A stretch of 64,000 nucleotides of DNA from Ostreococcus lucimarinus CCE9901 (GCF_000092065.1 NC_009370.1:62001-126000), one strand, 5' to 3'. Positions 1 through 8,749 are shown, counted from the first letter of the stretch. The notes: a model not told the origin generated them from the sequence alone. Numbers and translations are program-made.

Positions 1-3000
1 CGACATCGCTCGACGAACCGTCACCGTACACGTGTTCGAGCACTTCTAACGCTGGATCCCAACCCAAATCCAGCGAGTCCCCGAATCGCTGGAGCGCTTG
101 AGCGACGCACGACGAAATCAAATCTCTCGCGTGCGCGTTTGGGGCGTTTTCGATCGCCGCGACGAATGGCTTCATCGCGTCCACCTGCGTGGCCGAACGC
201 GTCGCGCGCGCGCGTAAAAGCAACCTATTCGCCACTTGTCGTAGCGAATCTGTGGCGTGTAACACGACTTTATCGTCGGGGTGCTTCACGCTCTCCACCA
301 GGTGTTCGGCGACGACGTTCCAAAGCTTGGACCACACCAGGCGCACGCGCGTCATATTCGTCGCCGCGACTTCGGTGAGACGTAGTAACGCCGACACGTT
401 ACCGCCCGCACCGTCCCAGAGTTCATGACGAGATACTGTGGCGATGGCGGAGGCGTAGGCGATGATCTCATCGGAATCGAATCGAGTGCTCAACGCGAAT
501 ACGCGCTCGATGGCTTCGCCGCCCGCGGTGGACAACCACTGCGTCACCGAAAGCTCCGCCGGGGTGAGCGCGTCGGGGCTAACATCGCCGCCCGATTGCG
601 TCGCCGATTTCGATGACGCCACTAGTTCTTGCATGCGAAGCGGTGCACAAAAAATATCTTTCGCGCGCGCGGTATCGAAGGATACGCCGGCGCCGACGAC
701 GGCGCGCAAGTTTTCCAACCGCGTCACCATTTCCAACACGCTCGCCCACGCCTGGACGCCGCCTAGATTGGATTCGCTCGCCGCGAGCTCGAGGAGCGTG
801 CTCAAAGCTTCTTTACTCTGAGTTGCGATGCCTTCGCGGCGTCCAAACCCAGGAGCAGAGACTAAGAAGGTGCAGATATCGTCGCGCAACATCGGGAGTT
901 GCAGTCGCGCCGCGAGCGACAGCATCGCTCTCGCGCCTTCGAGCGGCATCGCTGCGTGCGCTTCATCCGGGGCGGAGTCAAACGCGCTGGATAACGCGAT
1001 TAACATGCATTTCCCCGCCGCCTCGAGCATCGGTCGCGCCAAGCCTGGTTCGGAGGCTCGGACGAAGAGCGCGCTCGCGGCTTCGTCGCTCTCCTCGGCG
1101 TGCTTGAACATCGCCTTCGTGGACTTGAGTAACTCTACCGTTTCGTCGCTCGCCTCTTTGAGCGTAGATCGGTTCTTCCAGGGAGCTGCAAAGTTTAGTA
1201 CTTGCGCCATCGTCTTCTTCGCCCGCGCGTTATCGCCACCGTTCGCTTTGGTCGCCGTCGATGGCTCCGCGGCGTGCATTTTGATTTCCTCGGCAGTGAC
1301 GCGCGCGTAAATCGCGGCGACGGCTTCCACATCCAAATCTTTTGTCGCCTCGGCTGCGGTGGCCATGAGCACGAAATCACCTTCGCTCATCTTCATCGCG
1401 GCGTCTGTGAGGGGGTTGTGCGCATCCGTGTTCAACATGACGATCGCGAAGGCTAAGATGTACGCGGCGTCCGCGGACGGGTACGCCCCCGGATTGCACG
1501 CGCAAAACCTCGCCGCGAACGCCTCGACCAATCGATCAATCTTTTGTGCCTCCCCTGGGAGCTTGAACCCACCCAAAAACAAGCGCATGGCATCATCGAT
1601 GCTCATCGACGCAAAGTCGAATCTGTGGACGTACGCGCGCATGACGACGAGCGCGTCGGCGTCGGGCGAGCCGAGTAACTCGCCGATGGCGGCGGGCGCG
1701 ACGCGCGCGCTCGTCTTGCGCAAAAACTCCGCACACACATTTGGATCCTCCGAGCGCGCCGCGACTCTGAGCGTCTGCGTCGAAGGATCGACGTTGAAGG
1801 CTTCGACAGCCTTTTCCATGGAGGCCTTCGTCTTTTTCGCCTTTTGAAATCGTTCGGCTTCGGATTCCACCGCGGCGGACGGGGAATTTACACACGACGG
1901 CGACGACGGGGAGTCTGACGGCGACGTCGGAGCTGTCGCGATTTTTTCTTCGCGATGCGTCGGCGACGTGGGCGTGGAAGGTCCATCATCGCCGGCGACG
2001 ACGGCGACGGTCGCCGCCGCCGCCGCCGCCGCGATGCTCCCGATGGGCGTCGTCGCGCCGCCTCCCGATTTGAGCTTGCGCAAGGCTCGTCTCGAAACCG
2101 CCGGTCGAAGCTCGCCGTCGAATCCGTCTTCGTCCTCCATCGAGACGTCGGCATCGTTATCGTCGATGTCCACCGACGCGTCGTCGACGCCGTTCTCTCC
2201 GCGAGCGTGCCACGACTGCAACGAGCGTAAAATGCTAAACAAGCACGTCAACACGGCGTCGCGTTCCAAAACGTCCGCCACTTGCGCCGACTGCGCCAGC
2301 GCCATGACGGTGCGTTCGTACAGATTGGCCGCGTGTAAATCGCAATCGTAGTTGACGAACATATCCACCAACACTTGGGAATCCGACGCCAGTCTTCGCA
2401 CGAGACGAAGCGCCGAGACTCGCATCGCCGCGCTCGCGTCGCCGCTCTCGAGCGGATGCAGCGACATGATTGGATACAACGCCGCGACTTGCTGCTTCCA
2501 CGTCGCTCGCGCGCGAACGACGAGCGTGCCGTACGCCATGCGCGCGATCGAAACCAGAATTCCCACGCTCTGCTCCGCCTCCGAGCCTCGAGGTACCTGA
2601 AGCAACGCGTTTCGCATCAACGCGATGGAGAGCGGTTGTCGAAGCTCGGCGTGAAAGCACTCGAGCCACACCGTCGCGCGCGGACCGTCCATGAGCTGCC
2701 TCAAGATATCCAGCGCCAACGCCTTGGAGTGCGCGAGATAGGCGTCGACGTCCACCGCGCCCTCTCGCGCCGCGATTTTACACAGCGTCGTCAACAACAG
2801 CGACACGTCTCGCGTCGCGTCCGCGTCCGCGCCGTCGTCCTCCACCGCATCTCCCCGCGCGATCGCGTCGAACCCTCGCTCCGCGCGCTTAAACGCCGCG
2901 TTGATTATCTGCGTCAGCGCCGTCTTCGCCGCGCGACGCGTCGCCTCGTCGTCGGCGATCATCGCGACGTGAAACACCGCTCGCGTCGCGCGCATCAACG

Positions 3001-3619
3001 CCTCGCCTCGCGCGCGAAACGTTCCCGGCGCGAACGTCCCCGACGACGTCGACGCCTCTCCGCTCGAATCGCGCCCTCGCGCGTTCTCGTCCTCGTCCTC
3101 CGTCGTTCCCGCGCACGCCGCCAACGCGAACGCCGTCGCGCCCGCGCCGCACCTCGCGCGCGCCTCCGCGTCCCCGCTCGACTCCTCCGCCGCCGTCTCC
3201 CCGCTCAGTTCCCCGCACGCGCACGCCGCGCGCAGTAACTCCCAGCGCAACCGCGCGCCGTCGTCGTCGTCCTTCGCGTCGTCGTCGTCGTCGTCGAGCG
3301 CGCCGTCGCACCGTCCTCCCAGCGCGCCGATCCGCAGCAGTCCCCCGAGCGCGTCCAGCGCCCACGCGCACCGCCGCGCGTTCCTCGGCGTCGTTCGCAT
3401 CGCGGACGCGCACGCGAGCGCGCCGAGACGCGCCAACGCGCGCGGATCGACGTCGCGGTCGTTTTTGGATTTCTCGACGTCGAACGCGTCGAGCGCGGCG
3501 ATCAGGGACGCGCTGGACGCCCCGAAGCGCGCGGCGAAGAAGCCGACGTCGTCGCGGATCGATCGCAGGGGCGCGGCGGCGACGTCGCGGATCGCGCCGG
3601 GCGTCAACGCGGACGACAT
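1..3619 (-). CDS. BIG-type ARF guanine-nucleotide exchange factor, Sec7 domain (3' end off the window)
   Basis: One uninterrupted frame runs from the ATG at 3619 to the window edge (about 1206 codons), so the C-terminus is missing. It should load GTP on ARF GTPases at the Golgi/TGN for coat recruitment. Around residue 420 lies NYDCDLHAANLYERTV, the HUS-box signature of large ARF-GEFs. Residues about 610-800 form the Sec7 domain, with FKLPGEAQKIDR (the GEAQ glutamate is the catalytic finger) and MLNTDAHNP near residue 727. The N-terminal part is helical, DCB-like, with a D-run; a low-complexity Ala/Ser/Pro linker separates HUS from Sec7. Downstream helical sequence fits HDS regions. The HUS-Sec7 order and length favour the BIG/GNOM class over small cytohesins; BIG is preferred on HUS wording. 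The start is the first ATG, with no better upstream candidate. Its 5' end faces away from the next gene, which lies 118 bp off on the same strand. Confidence 0.93.
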   Translation of the reverse strand, partial: MSSALTPGAIRDVAAAPLRSIRDDVGFFAARFGASSASLIAALDAFDVEKSKNDRDVDPRALARLGALACASAMRTTPRNARRCAWALDALGGLLRIGALGGRCDGALDDDDDDAKDDDDGARLRWELLRAACACGELSGETAAEESSGDAEARARCGAGATAFALAACAGTTEDEDENARGRDSSGEASTSSGTFAPGTFRARGEALMRATRAVFHVAMIADDEATRRAAKTALTQIINAAFKRAERGFDAIARGDAVEDDGADADATRDVSLLLTTLCKIAAREGAVDVDAYLAHSKALALDILRQLMDGPRATVWLECFHAELRQPLSIALMRNALLQVPRGSEAEQSVGILVSIARMAYGTLVVRARATWKQQVAALYPIMSLHPLESGDASAAMRVSALRLVRRLASDSQVLVDMFVNYDCDLHAANLYERTVMALAQSAQVADVLERDAVLTCLFSILRSLQSWHARGENGVDDASVDIDDNDADVSMEDEDGFDGELRPAVSRRALRKLKSGGGATTPIGSIAAAAAAATVAVVAGDDGPSTPTSPTHREEKIATAPTSPSDSPSSPSCVNSPSAAVESEAERFQKAKKTKASMEKAVEAFNVDPSTQTLRVAARSEDPNVCAEFLRKTSARVAPAAIGELLGSPDADALVVMRAYVHRFDFASMSIDDAMRLFLGGFKLPGEAQKIDRLVEAFAARFCACNPGAYPSADAAYILAFAIVMLNTDAHNPLTDAAMKMSEGDFVLMATAAEATKDLDVEAVAAIYARVTAEEIKMHAAEPSTATKANGGDNARAKKTMAQVLNFAAPWKNRSTLKEASDETVELLKSTKAMFKHAEESDEAASALFVRASEPGLARPMLEAAGKCMLIALSSAFDSAPDEAHAAMPLEGARAMLSLAARLQLPMLRDDICTFLVSAPGFGRREGIATQSKEALSTLLELAASESNLGGVQAWASVLEMVTRLENLRAVVGAGVSFDTARAKDIFCAPLRMQELVASSKSATQSGGDVSPDALTPAELSVTQWLSTAGGEAIERVFALSTRFDSDEIIAYASAIATVSRHELWDGAGGNVSALLRLTEVAATNMTRVRLVWSKLWNVVAEHLVESVKHPDDKVVLHATDSLRQVANRLLLRARATRSATQVDAMKPFVAAIENAPNAHARDLISSCVAQALQRFGDSLDLGWDPALEVLEHVYGDGSSSDV

Positions 3620-3737
3620 GGTGATTCGGCGAGCGCTCGGCGTCGCGATGTGACGACGCCGCGACGACGACGAAGGAAGGCGCGAATGAATGAAGGCGCG
3701 AAGGCGCGAATGAATGAAGGAATTAAAGACTAGGAAT

Positions 3738-5501
3738 CTAAGAGGACGCGCGCGCGGCGTCGAGATCGAGATCGCGGACGAAACGACGTCGTTCGTCTGG
3801 GTCGTCGACGACGGCGAGCGCGGCGACGGCGTCTCTGAAATCGTGCGCGACGACGTACGAGGGAAACCGATCGACGTCCTCGGTGATTGAATCCTCGCAC
3901 GACGCGTCCAGGGTGATCTCGTAGATGACGTTCTGGGAGAAGGTGTTCATTCCGGGCGCGCGCTCGCGCGCGCATCCGGTGAGATAGGCGAAGATCAACC
4001 GCAGGATGGCTTGGTGGGAGACGATCAAGACGGGTTCGGTGTACGACTCCATCTCTTGGATGCACGGCTCGAGTCGGGAGATCAAGTCGAAGTAACTCTC
4101 TCCGCGCGGATAGCGGTAGCCGATCTTATCCATCGAGCGCAAGTACGCGGCCTGCGGGTTCTTCTCCACGATCTCTTCGGGCGTCATGCCCTCGCAGTCG
4201 CCGGCGAAGATTTCGTCGATGTTGCGATAGACGCGCGGGGACATTTGCTCCCACTCGCCGTTGTGCACCGTCGGGTGCTCGATGTTCGCCGCCGTCGCGA
4301 TCGTGCGCAGAAGCGATGACGTCCACAGACGCGCTCGAACCGTGCGCGGGGTCTCGCACCACCGCCCTTCGCCGTCGTCGCCGTCGTCGTCGCGACGCTC
4401 CATGCCGCAAATTTTTTCCAGCGCAAAGCGACTGAGAATTTCCGAAAACGCCACGCCCTTGGCGGTGATCCCGGAGTTCCCCCCCAGACGTCCCGTGACG
4501 TTGTACTCTGACTCTCCGTGCCTGCACAGATAAATCTTGTGCGCCGTCGGGTGCGTGGCGGTGAGAAACTGCACGATGCGTTGAGGCAAGTACGCGCGCA
4601 TCTTATTCGTCTGCACGCGCTCGCCGTAATTGTACAGCTTTATGTACGATAAATCATCCTCGGAGCCGTCCTCTTGCAGCGTGACGTAAAGTTTTCGATA
4701 CTCGTCGAGCCGTCGTCGCCACGACTCCTTCGCCGCCTCGATCTCGTCCTCGCGCACGCGCCCGTTGCGCGCGTCTCTCGCCACGCGTTGCGCCAAAACC
4801 TCCTCCACCAGCTCCTCCCTCGTCAGCGTCGTCTCGATGAAAATCGTCTTCACCTTCATCCTTCGCGGACCGGTGCTGTCTAAATCTCGCTCTAAATCCT
4901 CCAACTCTTTCAAGATCGCCCTGCGCCGCTCCTTGCTCGTCCCGCTCCACGTCTCGTAAAACGTCGCCGACGCGTCGCTCGAGTACACCACCGCCACCCG
5001 TCCGCTGTCGACGTGTTTCGCCGACGCCTCCTTCGCCTCGATCCCGTACTCCGTGCACACGTCCGTTATCGCGTCTCCAGATCTCAAGAAATCTCGCAGA
5101 TTATTCACCAGCGACGACGTCGCCGCGTCGCCTCGATGTCCCGCGTACGCCACGTCGAACGCCCGACACCGCGCGCCGTGGAAAAACCGCAGGTACCGCG
5201 TCAATCGCAGCGCGATCGTCCGCTTCCCTCGCAGCGGCAGTCCGACGAACACCAGCACGTGTCGCTCGCCGATGTTTCCCGCCAGCGCCGCGATCGGCGG
5301 CGGCACCGTCGTCGGCGCGGGATTGTGCGCGCGCGCCGTGAGCAAATCTTCCATCGATTTCGCGTACAATCGCGGCGACGACGCGCGATCGGCGTCGTCG
5401 GCGCGCGCGTCGCGCGTCGCGCGCGCGTCGTCGCCCATCGCGAGCTCGAGCGCGCGTCGGCGCGGTCGCGACGACGCGTCGGCGTCGTAAAGTCGCGTCA
5501 T
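3738..5501 (-). CDS. 6-phosphofructo-2-kinase/fructose-2,6-bisphosphatase family protein, kinase site degenerate
   Basis: The 587-residue protein has the two-domain F2KP layout and would control fructose-2,6-bisphosphate, the cytosolic regulator of glycolysis versus sucrose/starch synthesis. The C-terminal phosphatase half looks complete: RHGESEYN with the catalytic histidine near residue 325, WTSSLLRT near 392, then DEIFAGDCEGMTPEEI, YRYPRGESY and SHQA near 493. In the kinase half the P-loop reads GLPLRGKRT near residue 85, where the family has GLPARGKT, so the Walker-A Thr/Ser is Arg. The later family block DATNST is replaced by a longer YSSDASATFYETWSGTSKERR-like stretch. The long starch-binding N-terminus of land-plant F2KP is absent. 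I infer a protein that mainly or only hydrolyses fructose-2,6-bisphosphate. It diverges from the next gene with only 39 bp between start codons. Confidence 0.9.
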   Translation of the reverse strand: MTRLYDADASSRPRRRALELAMGDDARATRDARADDADRASSPRLYAKSMEDLLTARAHNPAPTTVPPPIAALAGNIGERHVLVFVGLPLRGKRTIALRLTRYLRFFHGARCRAFDVAYAGHRGDAATSSLVNNLRDFLRSGDAITDVCTEYGIEAKEASAKHVDSGRVAVVYSSDASATFYETWSGTSKERRRAILKELEDLERDLDSTGPRRMKVKTIFIETTLTREELVEEVLAQRVARDARNGRVREDEIEAAKESWRRRLDEYRKLYVTLQEDGSEDDLSYIKLYNYGERVQTNKMRAYLPQRIVQFLTATHPTAHKIYLCRHGESEYNVTGRLGGNSGITAKGVAFSEILSRFALEKICGMERRDDDGDDGEGRWCETPRTVRARLWTSSLLRTIATAANIEHPTVHNGEWEQMSPRVYRNIDEIFAGDCEGMTPEEIVEKNPQAAYLRSMDKIGYRYPRGESYFDLISRLEPCIQEMESYTEPVLIVSHQAILRLIFAYLTGCARERAPGMNTFSQNVIYEITLDASCEDSITEDVDRFPSYVVAHDFRDAVAALAVVDDPDERRRFVRDLDLDAARASS

Positions 5502-5540
5502 TAACCTCCTCGCGACGTTCGTCGACGACGTCGCGCGGCG

Positions 5541-6182
5541 ATGGCGCTGCGGACGGCGACGACGACGGCGCGACGACGCGTGCGCGCGGCGTCCGCGACG
5601 TCGTCGACGCGCGCGCCGTCCGCGCGCAGGCGCGCGCTGCTCGCGATGACGAGCGCGACGATCGCGCTCGGCGCGGCGGCGAAGGCGCGCGCGGACGGCG
5701 CGCGCGCGACGCTCGACCTCGACGCGCTGACGCGCGCGGTGCCGGATCCGTGGCGCGAGGCGCGCGAGGCGCGAGGCGCGAGGCGAAGGGAACGACGACG
5801 GGAGGTGGACGCGACCGCGGCGGCGGAGCGACGCGCGCGCGAGGCGGAAAACGAACGCGCGAGGGCGGTGTACGCGGAGGCGGCGGCGAAGAAAAAGACG
5901 AGGATACGACTCGAGCGCGAGGATGAGCTGACGGAGGAGGAGATCGAGGCGGAGGTGGCGCGGGCGGGACGAATGGCGCGGGAGGGCGTCGAACGCGGGT
6001 TGGCGGCGGAGGAAGCCGAGTTGGCGGAGTACGAACGATTGATGGCGGCGCGGCGGGCGTCGGCGGAGGCGAGGAACGCGGATTTTTTGGAGCGCGCGGA
6101 GGACGTGTTGGAGGCGACGGGCGAGGCCGCGGAGGCGTCGGACGCCGAACGCGGATTCGTCGACGCCGGGAATTTCTGGTGA
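5541..6182 (+). CDS. Candidate thylakoid-lumen protein with Tat-like bipartite presequence
   Basis: This 213-residue protein is not recognised by family. The N-terminus is a Ser/Thr/Arg/Ala-rich plastid-type leader. It is followed by a twin-arginine segment, RRALLAMTSATIALGAAAKA at about residues 30-49, with an Ala-x-Ala-type processing site near residues 47-51. That arrangement is typical of nuclear-encoded lumen proteins imported by the Tat route. The mature part is highly charged and alpha-helical, with Arg/Glu/Ala repeats likely to form a coiled coil, and ends in AGNFW. A PsbQ-like or other small lumenal subunit is possible, but no diagnostic residues are visible. The start is the first ATG, 39 bp from the divergent F2KP-like gene. 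Confidence 0.6.
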   Translation: MALRTATTTARRRVRAASATSSTRAPSARRRALLAMTSATIALGAAAKARADGARATLDLDALTRAVPDPWREAREARGARRRERRREVDATAAAERRAREAENERARAVYAEAAAKKKTRIRLEREDELTEEEIEAEVARAGRMAREGVERGLAAEEAELAEYERLMAARRASAEARNADFLERAEDVLEATGEAAEASDAERGFVDAGNFW

Positions 6183-6251
6183 GCGACGTCGAGTACGAGT
6201 ATTCGCGATTTTGTAACAACAACAACAACAAGCGACGAGCGACGACGCCGC

Positions 6252-7058
6252 TCACTCGCGGAACACTTCGTCGAAGCCGGCGATTTTGGGGACCAGGTAG
6301 ACCAAGATGTGCCGCAGCGCCGCGCTCTCGCCGTACGAGACGGGCACGGAGACGAAACTTTTGTTCCCGCCGCTCGTCGTCTGCAAATTCACAAACAATC
6401 CGCCGCTGCCGTCGGGCATGGGTTCAACCTTGAACGCCTTGTTCACGTTCCCTCGATTCGCCCCCCCCGCGCCCGGATCGTGAAAGAACGAGCACGGCGC
6501 GTTGCTCGCCATCCTATCCGCCAACTCGGCCGCCTCCGTCGCGCTCAGCATGAACGACCCTTTATTCCCCCAATCGTACTGTCGAGGCGCCGTCGCGTTC
6601 GCGAGTTCCAGCAGCACTCCTCCCGCGCGTTTCATGATCCGTCGCCCGCTCGCGTCGCTCTCGAACGTCGCTCGAACCGCCTTGAGCTTCAACGCGCCCT
6701 TCGTCTTGTACACGCCGTAATCCACGAACGCCCCCGTCCCGGACGCCGCGCGCTCGCTCGAGCGCGTCGGCGGCGCGCGGACGCCCGGTCCCGGTCCCGG
6801 CGAAGCGCCCGCGAGCGGCGCGCCCGCGAGCGGCCCGAACGACGCGCCCGTCGAGCCGCCGTTGTTTGAATTCATCATCGACGCCATCGCGCGCGTCACC
6901 GACGGCGCGCGAATGCGAGCGCATCGACGACGAGACGCGAGCGACGCGATTGATGCGGTCGCGAACGACGCCGCGGACGCCATCGGGAATCGCGACGGGA
7001 CGGGAGCGGACGAAACGCGGAAGAGGCTGAATGTGAGGCGGTTGGTTGGCGCAAACAT
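6252..7058 (-). CDS. Whirly-family single-stranded DNA-binding protein, plastid or mitochondrial
   Basis: The 268-residue protein carries an organelle presequence (about 60 residues, rich in Ser/Ala/Arg) and a Gly/Pro-rich linker. The Whirly domain follows, from about residue 110. It contains VYKTKGALKLKAV in place of the family's KGKAAL strand, then RQYDWGNKGSFMLSATE, CSFFHDPGAGG and FKVEPMPDGSGG, which match conserved Whirly strands closely. Whirly proteins form tetramers and higher assemblies on single-stranded DNA, protect organelle genomes from microhomology-mediated rearrangement, and in land plants also act in the nucleus. Both ends are close to neighbours. A second ATG at residue 26 could shift targeting between organelles. 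Confidence 0.93.
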   Translation of the reverse strand: MFAPTNRLTFSLFRVSSAPVPSRFPMASAASFATASIASLASRRRCARIRAPSVTRAMASMMNSNNGGSTGASFGPLAGAPLAGASPGPGPGVRAPPTRSSERAASGTGAFVDYGVYKTKGALKLKAVRATFESDASGRRIMKRAGGVLLELANATAPRQYDWGNKGSFMLSATEAAELADRMASNAPCSFFHDPGAGGANRGNVNKAFKVEPMPDGSGGLFVNLQTTSGGNKSFVSVPVSYGESAALRHILVYLVPKIAGFDEVFRE

Positions 7059-7102
7059 TTTGTAGACATTGAAACTGTTTCATTGATTGATGTCCAGGTG
7101 TT

Positions 7103-7926
7103 TCATTGCAACGCCACCGCGCTTCGTCGCGATTGGGCGACGCGCAATTGAAACGACGCGGCGATCTCCGCGACGGCGCGCTCGTCCTCGCGACCGCTCT
7201 TCGTAACGCACCGCGATTCGATCAGCAGGTGCGCGAGTTTTTCGTGTAAATCCGGCGCGACGATCGTTTTCATCGCTTCGAAGAGTTCGGACATCGATTT
7301 CGGCGCAGGAAGGGACGTCGGTACCGCCGAGTCGGTTTCCGGCGCCTCTGTCGACGGCTCGCGCGACGGAGCATCCAGCGCGCGGTCCCTCTCATCCATC
7401 GGAAAGCCAAGGAGTTCGCTGAGCGTTCGTCTAACAATCTGCGCGCCGGAAAGGATTTCCTCGTGGTCTTCCCTCCACGGCCGCTGCGCCGCGACGATCG
7501 GTCCGCGAACGAAAAATTCCTGTTCAGCCCTGTCGCGTCCGCGTCGACGAGCGTAATCGTCAGTCACACGCGCGCGAGCGCCGCAAACGTTCGAGGCGAA
7601 CCGGCGTCGTCTCCGCGTCGCGCAGACTAGAGTGCGCACCAGACTCCAGTTCGCCTGCACTCCGTGAGTACGGGTTTCGTGAAAAGAAGTATGAAGGAAC
7701 TCGTTGGATACTGTTCCGACAGCGCGGAAAGGCGCTTTTTTAAACCGCGCGTCCTCGCTGCCCATCGAGCGAGGACGCGTTTTTTTCCAGCCTTGTTCAG
7801 CGCCTCGATATCGCTCGGCGTCAACGGCGGCGCGCGACCGCGCGGTGGTACTGGCCGCCGCCGCGTCGCGTTCGCCGCCTCGCGATCGTTTTCGCTCGCG
7901 CGCTTCCGCGGGCTCGCCCTCGTCAT
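7103..7926 (-). CDS. Unknown two-exon protein, about 237 residues
   Basis: I do not recognise this gene. Two frames join across an intron at 7530-7639: exon 1 is 7926-7640 and exon 2 is 7529-7103. Splicing rebuilds a Trp codon and continues as AEQEFFVRGPIVAAQRPW. Exon 1 encodes a basic N-terminus, then TPSDIEALNKAGKKRVLARW and LKKRLSALSEQYPTSSF, a compact helical region. Exon 2 has RTLSELLGF, a Pro/Ser/Glu linker and a helical tail MSELFEAMKTIVAPDLHEKL. An in-frame ATG upstream at 8034 exists, but it lies in repetitive CGTCT sequence, so 7926 is preferred. There are no membrane segments or catalytic motifs. A nucleic-acid-associated or regulatory role is only a guess from the basic helices. 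Confidence 0.55.
7530..7639 (-). other. Spliceosomal intron of the unknown gene at 7103-7926
   Basis: This 110-nt intron starts GTGCGC, has ACTGACG near 7560 and ends CAG. It keeps the two flanking frames in register (phase 2). The alternative AG ten bases downstream breaks the frame. Confidence 0.75.
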
Positions 7927-8000
7927 CGCGCGCGTCGCGCCGTGGCGCGCGTCGTCTCGTCGCGTCTCGTCTCGTCTCGTCTCGTCTCGGACCCGAACCG

Positions 8001-8016
8001 CCGATTGGACAATCGG
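8001..8016. promoter_or_regulatory. Inverted CCAAT-box pair
   Basis: CCGATTG-GA-CAATCGG is a perfect 7-bp inverted repeat. It places CCAAT-type cores on both strands about 75-90 bp upstream of the ATG at 7926. A related CCGCCGATTGG stands at 8650-8660 ahead of the gene at 8750. CCAAT boxes bind NF-Y; the role here is inferred. Confidence 0.35.
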
Positions 8017-8124
8017 ACAATCGGGTATGGTCATCAGTGAGACGTTTTTTAATAAAAATGTCCGAAAAGTGGGTGTGGCGATCAGTGAGGAGGTATAAAT
8101 GACAAAGTTACGATTGATAGGGTT

Positions 8125-8131
8125 AAAAAAA
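8125..8131 (-). terminator. RNA polymerase III terminator of tRNA-Gly
   Basis: A run of seven T residues on the minus strand begins 8 nt after the tRNA discriminator base. This supports Pol III transcription through the whole interrupted gene. Confidence 0.75.
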
Positions 8132-8138
8132 GATAATG

Positions 8139-8415
8139 TGCAACCACCGGGAATCGAACCCGGGTCTGGTTATTAGGAGAAAATCGACGTTAACTATGGG
8201 TCAGTTTCCATTTTCCATTTATATCCTTTCGAGCTGTTTATCGAGCTTTTCGGACGGAACACTCACCTCCTGCGCGCTGCTATTTTGTATGCAGTGACGG
8301 CTGTTCGCCGTCAGGAGACCATCTCGCCCGAGCTCGACCTCGGGCGACGACTGGATCATACGCTGCTGAAAGTGCCGATTGGCAGGCAGGTATTCTACCA
8401 CTAGACCATGGTTGC
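8139..8415 (-). tRNA. tRNA-Gly (GCC) interrupted by two intervening sequences
   Basis: The mature tRNA assembles from three pieces. Piece one is 8415-8380: acceptor GCAACCA, D-arm GTCTAGTGGTAGAAT, anticodon stem CCTGC and loop CTGCCA. Piece two is 8274-8267: C, GCAGG, AG. Piece three is 8165-8139: AC, CCGGG TTCGATT CCCGG, TGGTTGC, A. The acceptor, anticodon and T stems then pair perfectly, and the variable loop becomes AGAC as in plant tRNA-Gly. Intron 1 (8379-8275, 105 nt) sits at 37/38. It shows a bulge-helix-bulge: CTGC pairs with GCAG and 3-nt bulges stand at both cut sites. Intron 2 (8266-8166, 101 nt) lies in the variable loop; it starts GTGAGT, contains ACTGAC at 8205-8200 and ends CAG. 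Intron 1 also holds two strong hairpins. A Pol III T-run follows. Confidence 0.85.
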
Positions 8416-8527
8416 CTAGGTCTTCCGCACGCTTGACTACGTGCTTCGGATGTTAGGAACAGCGATAAACTTCAAGTCGGAGAATGCGAACGTCAATGCG
8501 ATCGCGGTGTTACGGGTTGGTGGTAAT

Positions 8528-8548
8528 TACGAAATCATTGATTTCGTA
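8528..8548. repeat. Perfect 10-bp inverted repeat with 1-nt centre
   Basis: TACGAAATCA, T, TGATTTCGTA forms a perfect palindrome in the AT-rich spacer. It could be a hairpin, a dimeric-protein site or a relic of an insertion. Confidence 0.6.
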
Positions 8549-8600
8549 GTAATAATAGCAAAATTCTGGACTAACTATTGTGATTCATCTCTTCATCGGC

Positions 8601-8624
8601 CTAAATACACAGAAAACAAAACGA
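8601..8624 (+). repeat. 24-bp direct repeat, copy A
   Basis: The segment starts CTAAATACACAG and ends AAAACGA. It recurs base for base at 11306-11329 in the same orientation; flanking bases differ. The copies bracket 2.7 kb carrying two genes. Confidence 0.75.
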
Positions 8625-8749
8625 ACCGGGTGCGCTCGGTGAAGTCGGACCGCCGATTGGTTGGTTGGTTGGTTGGCCGCGCGATGAGATTAGTTGTCGG
8701 CGCGCGCGTGGACGGATGGACGGACGGACGGAGAGACGCGCCCTTCGCG

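Larger units (their letters stand above)
8416..8749. other. AT-richer spacer between tRNA-Gly and the small gene at 8750
   Basis: No convincing gene is seen here. The stretch is richer in A+T than its surroundings. It contains a 21-bp perfect palindrome (8528-8548), one copy of a 24-bp repeat (8601-8624), an inverted CCAAT motif (8650-8660) and TTGG/GGAC tandem runs (8656-8732). Confidence 0.6.

Noticed and set aside
8219-8401. 60-codon minus-strand frame inside the tRNA-Gly locus
   Set aside because: It starts within the D-arm and follows the introns; the tRNA structure and Pol III terminator explain the sequence better.
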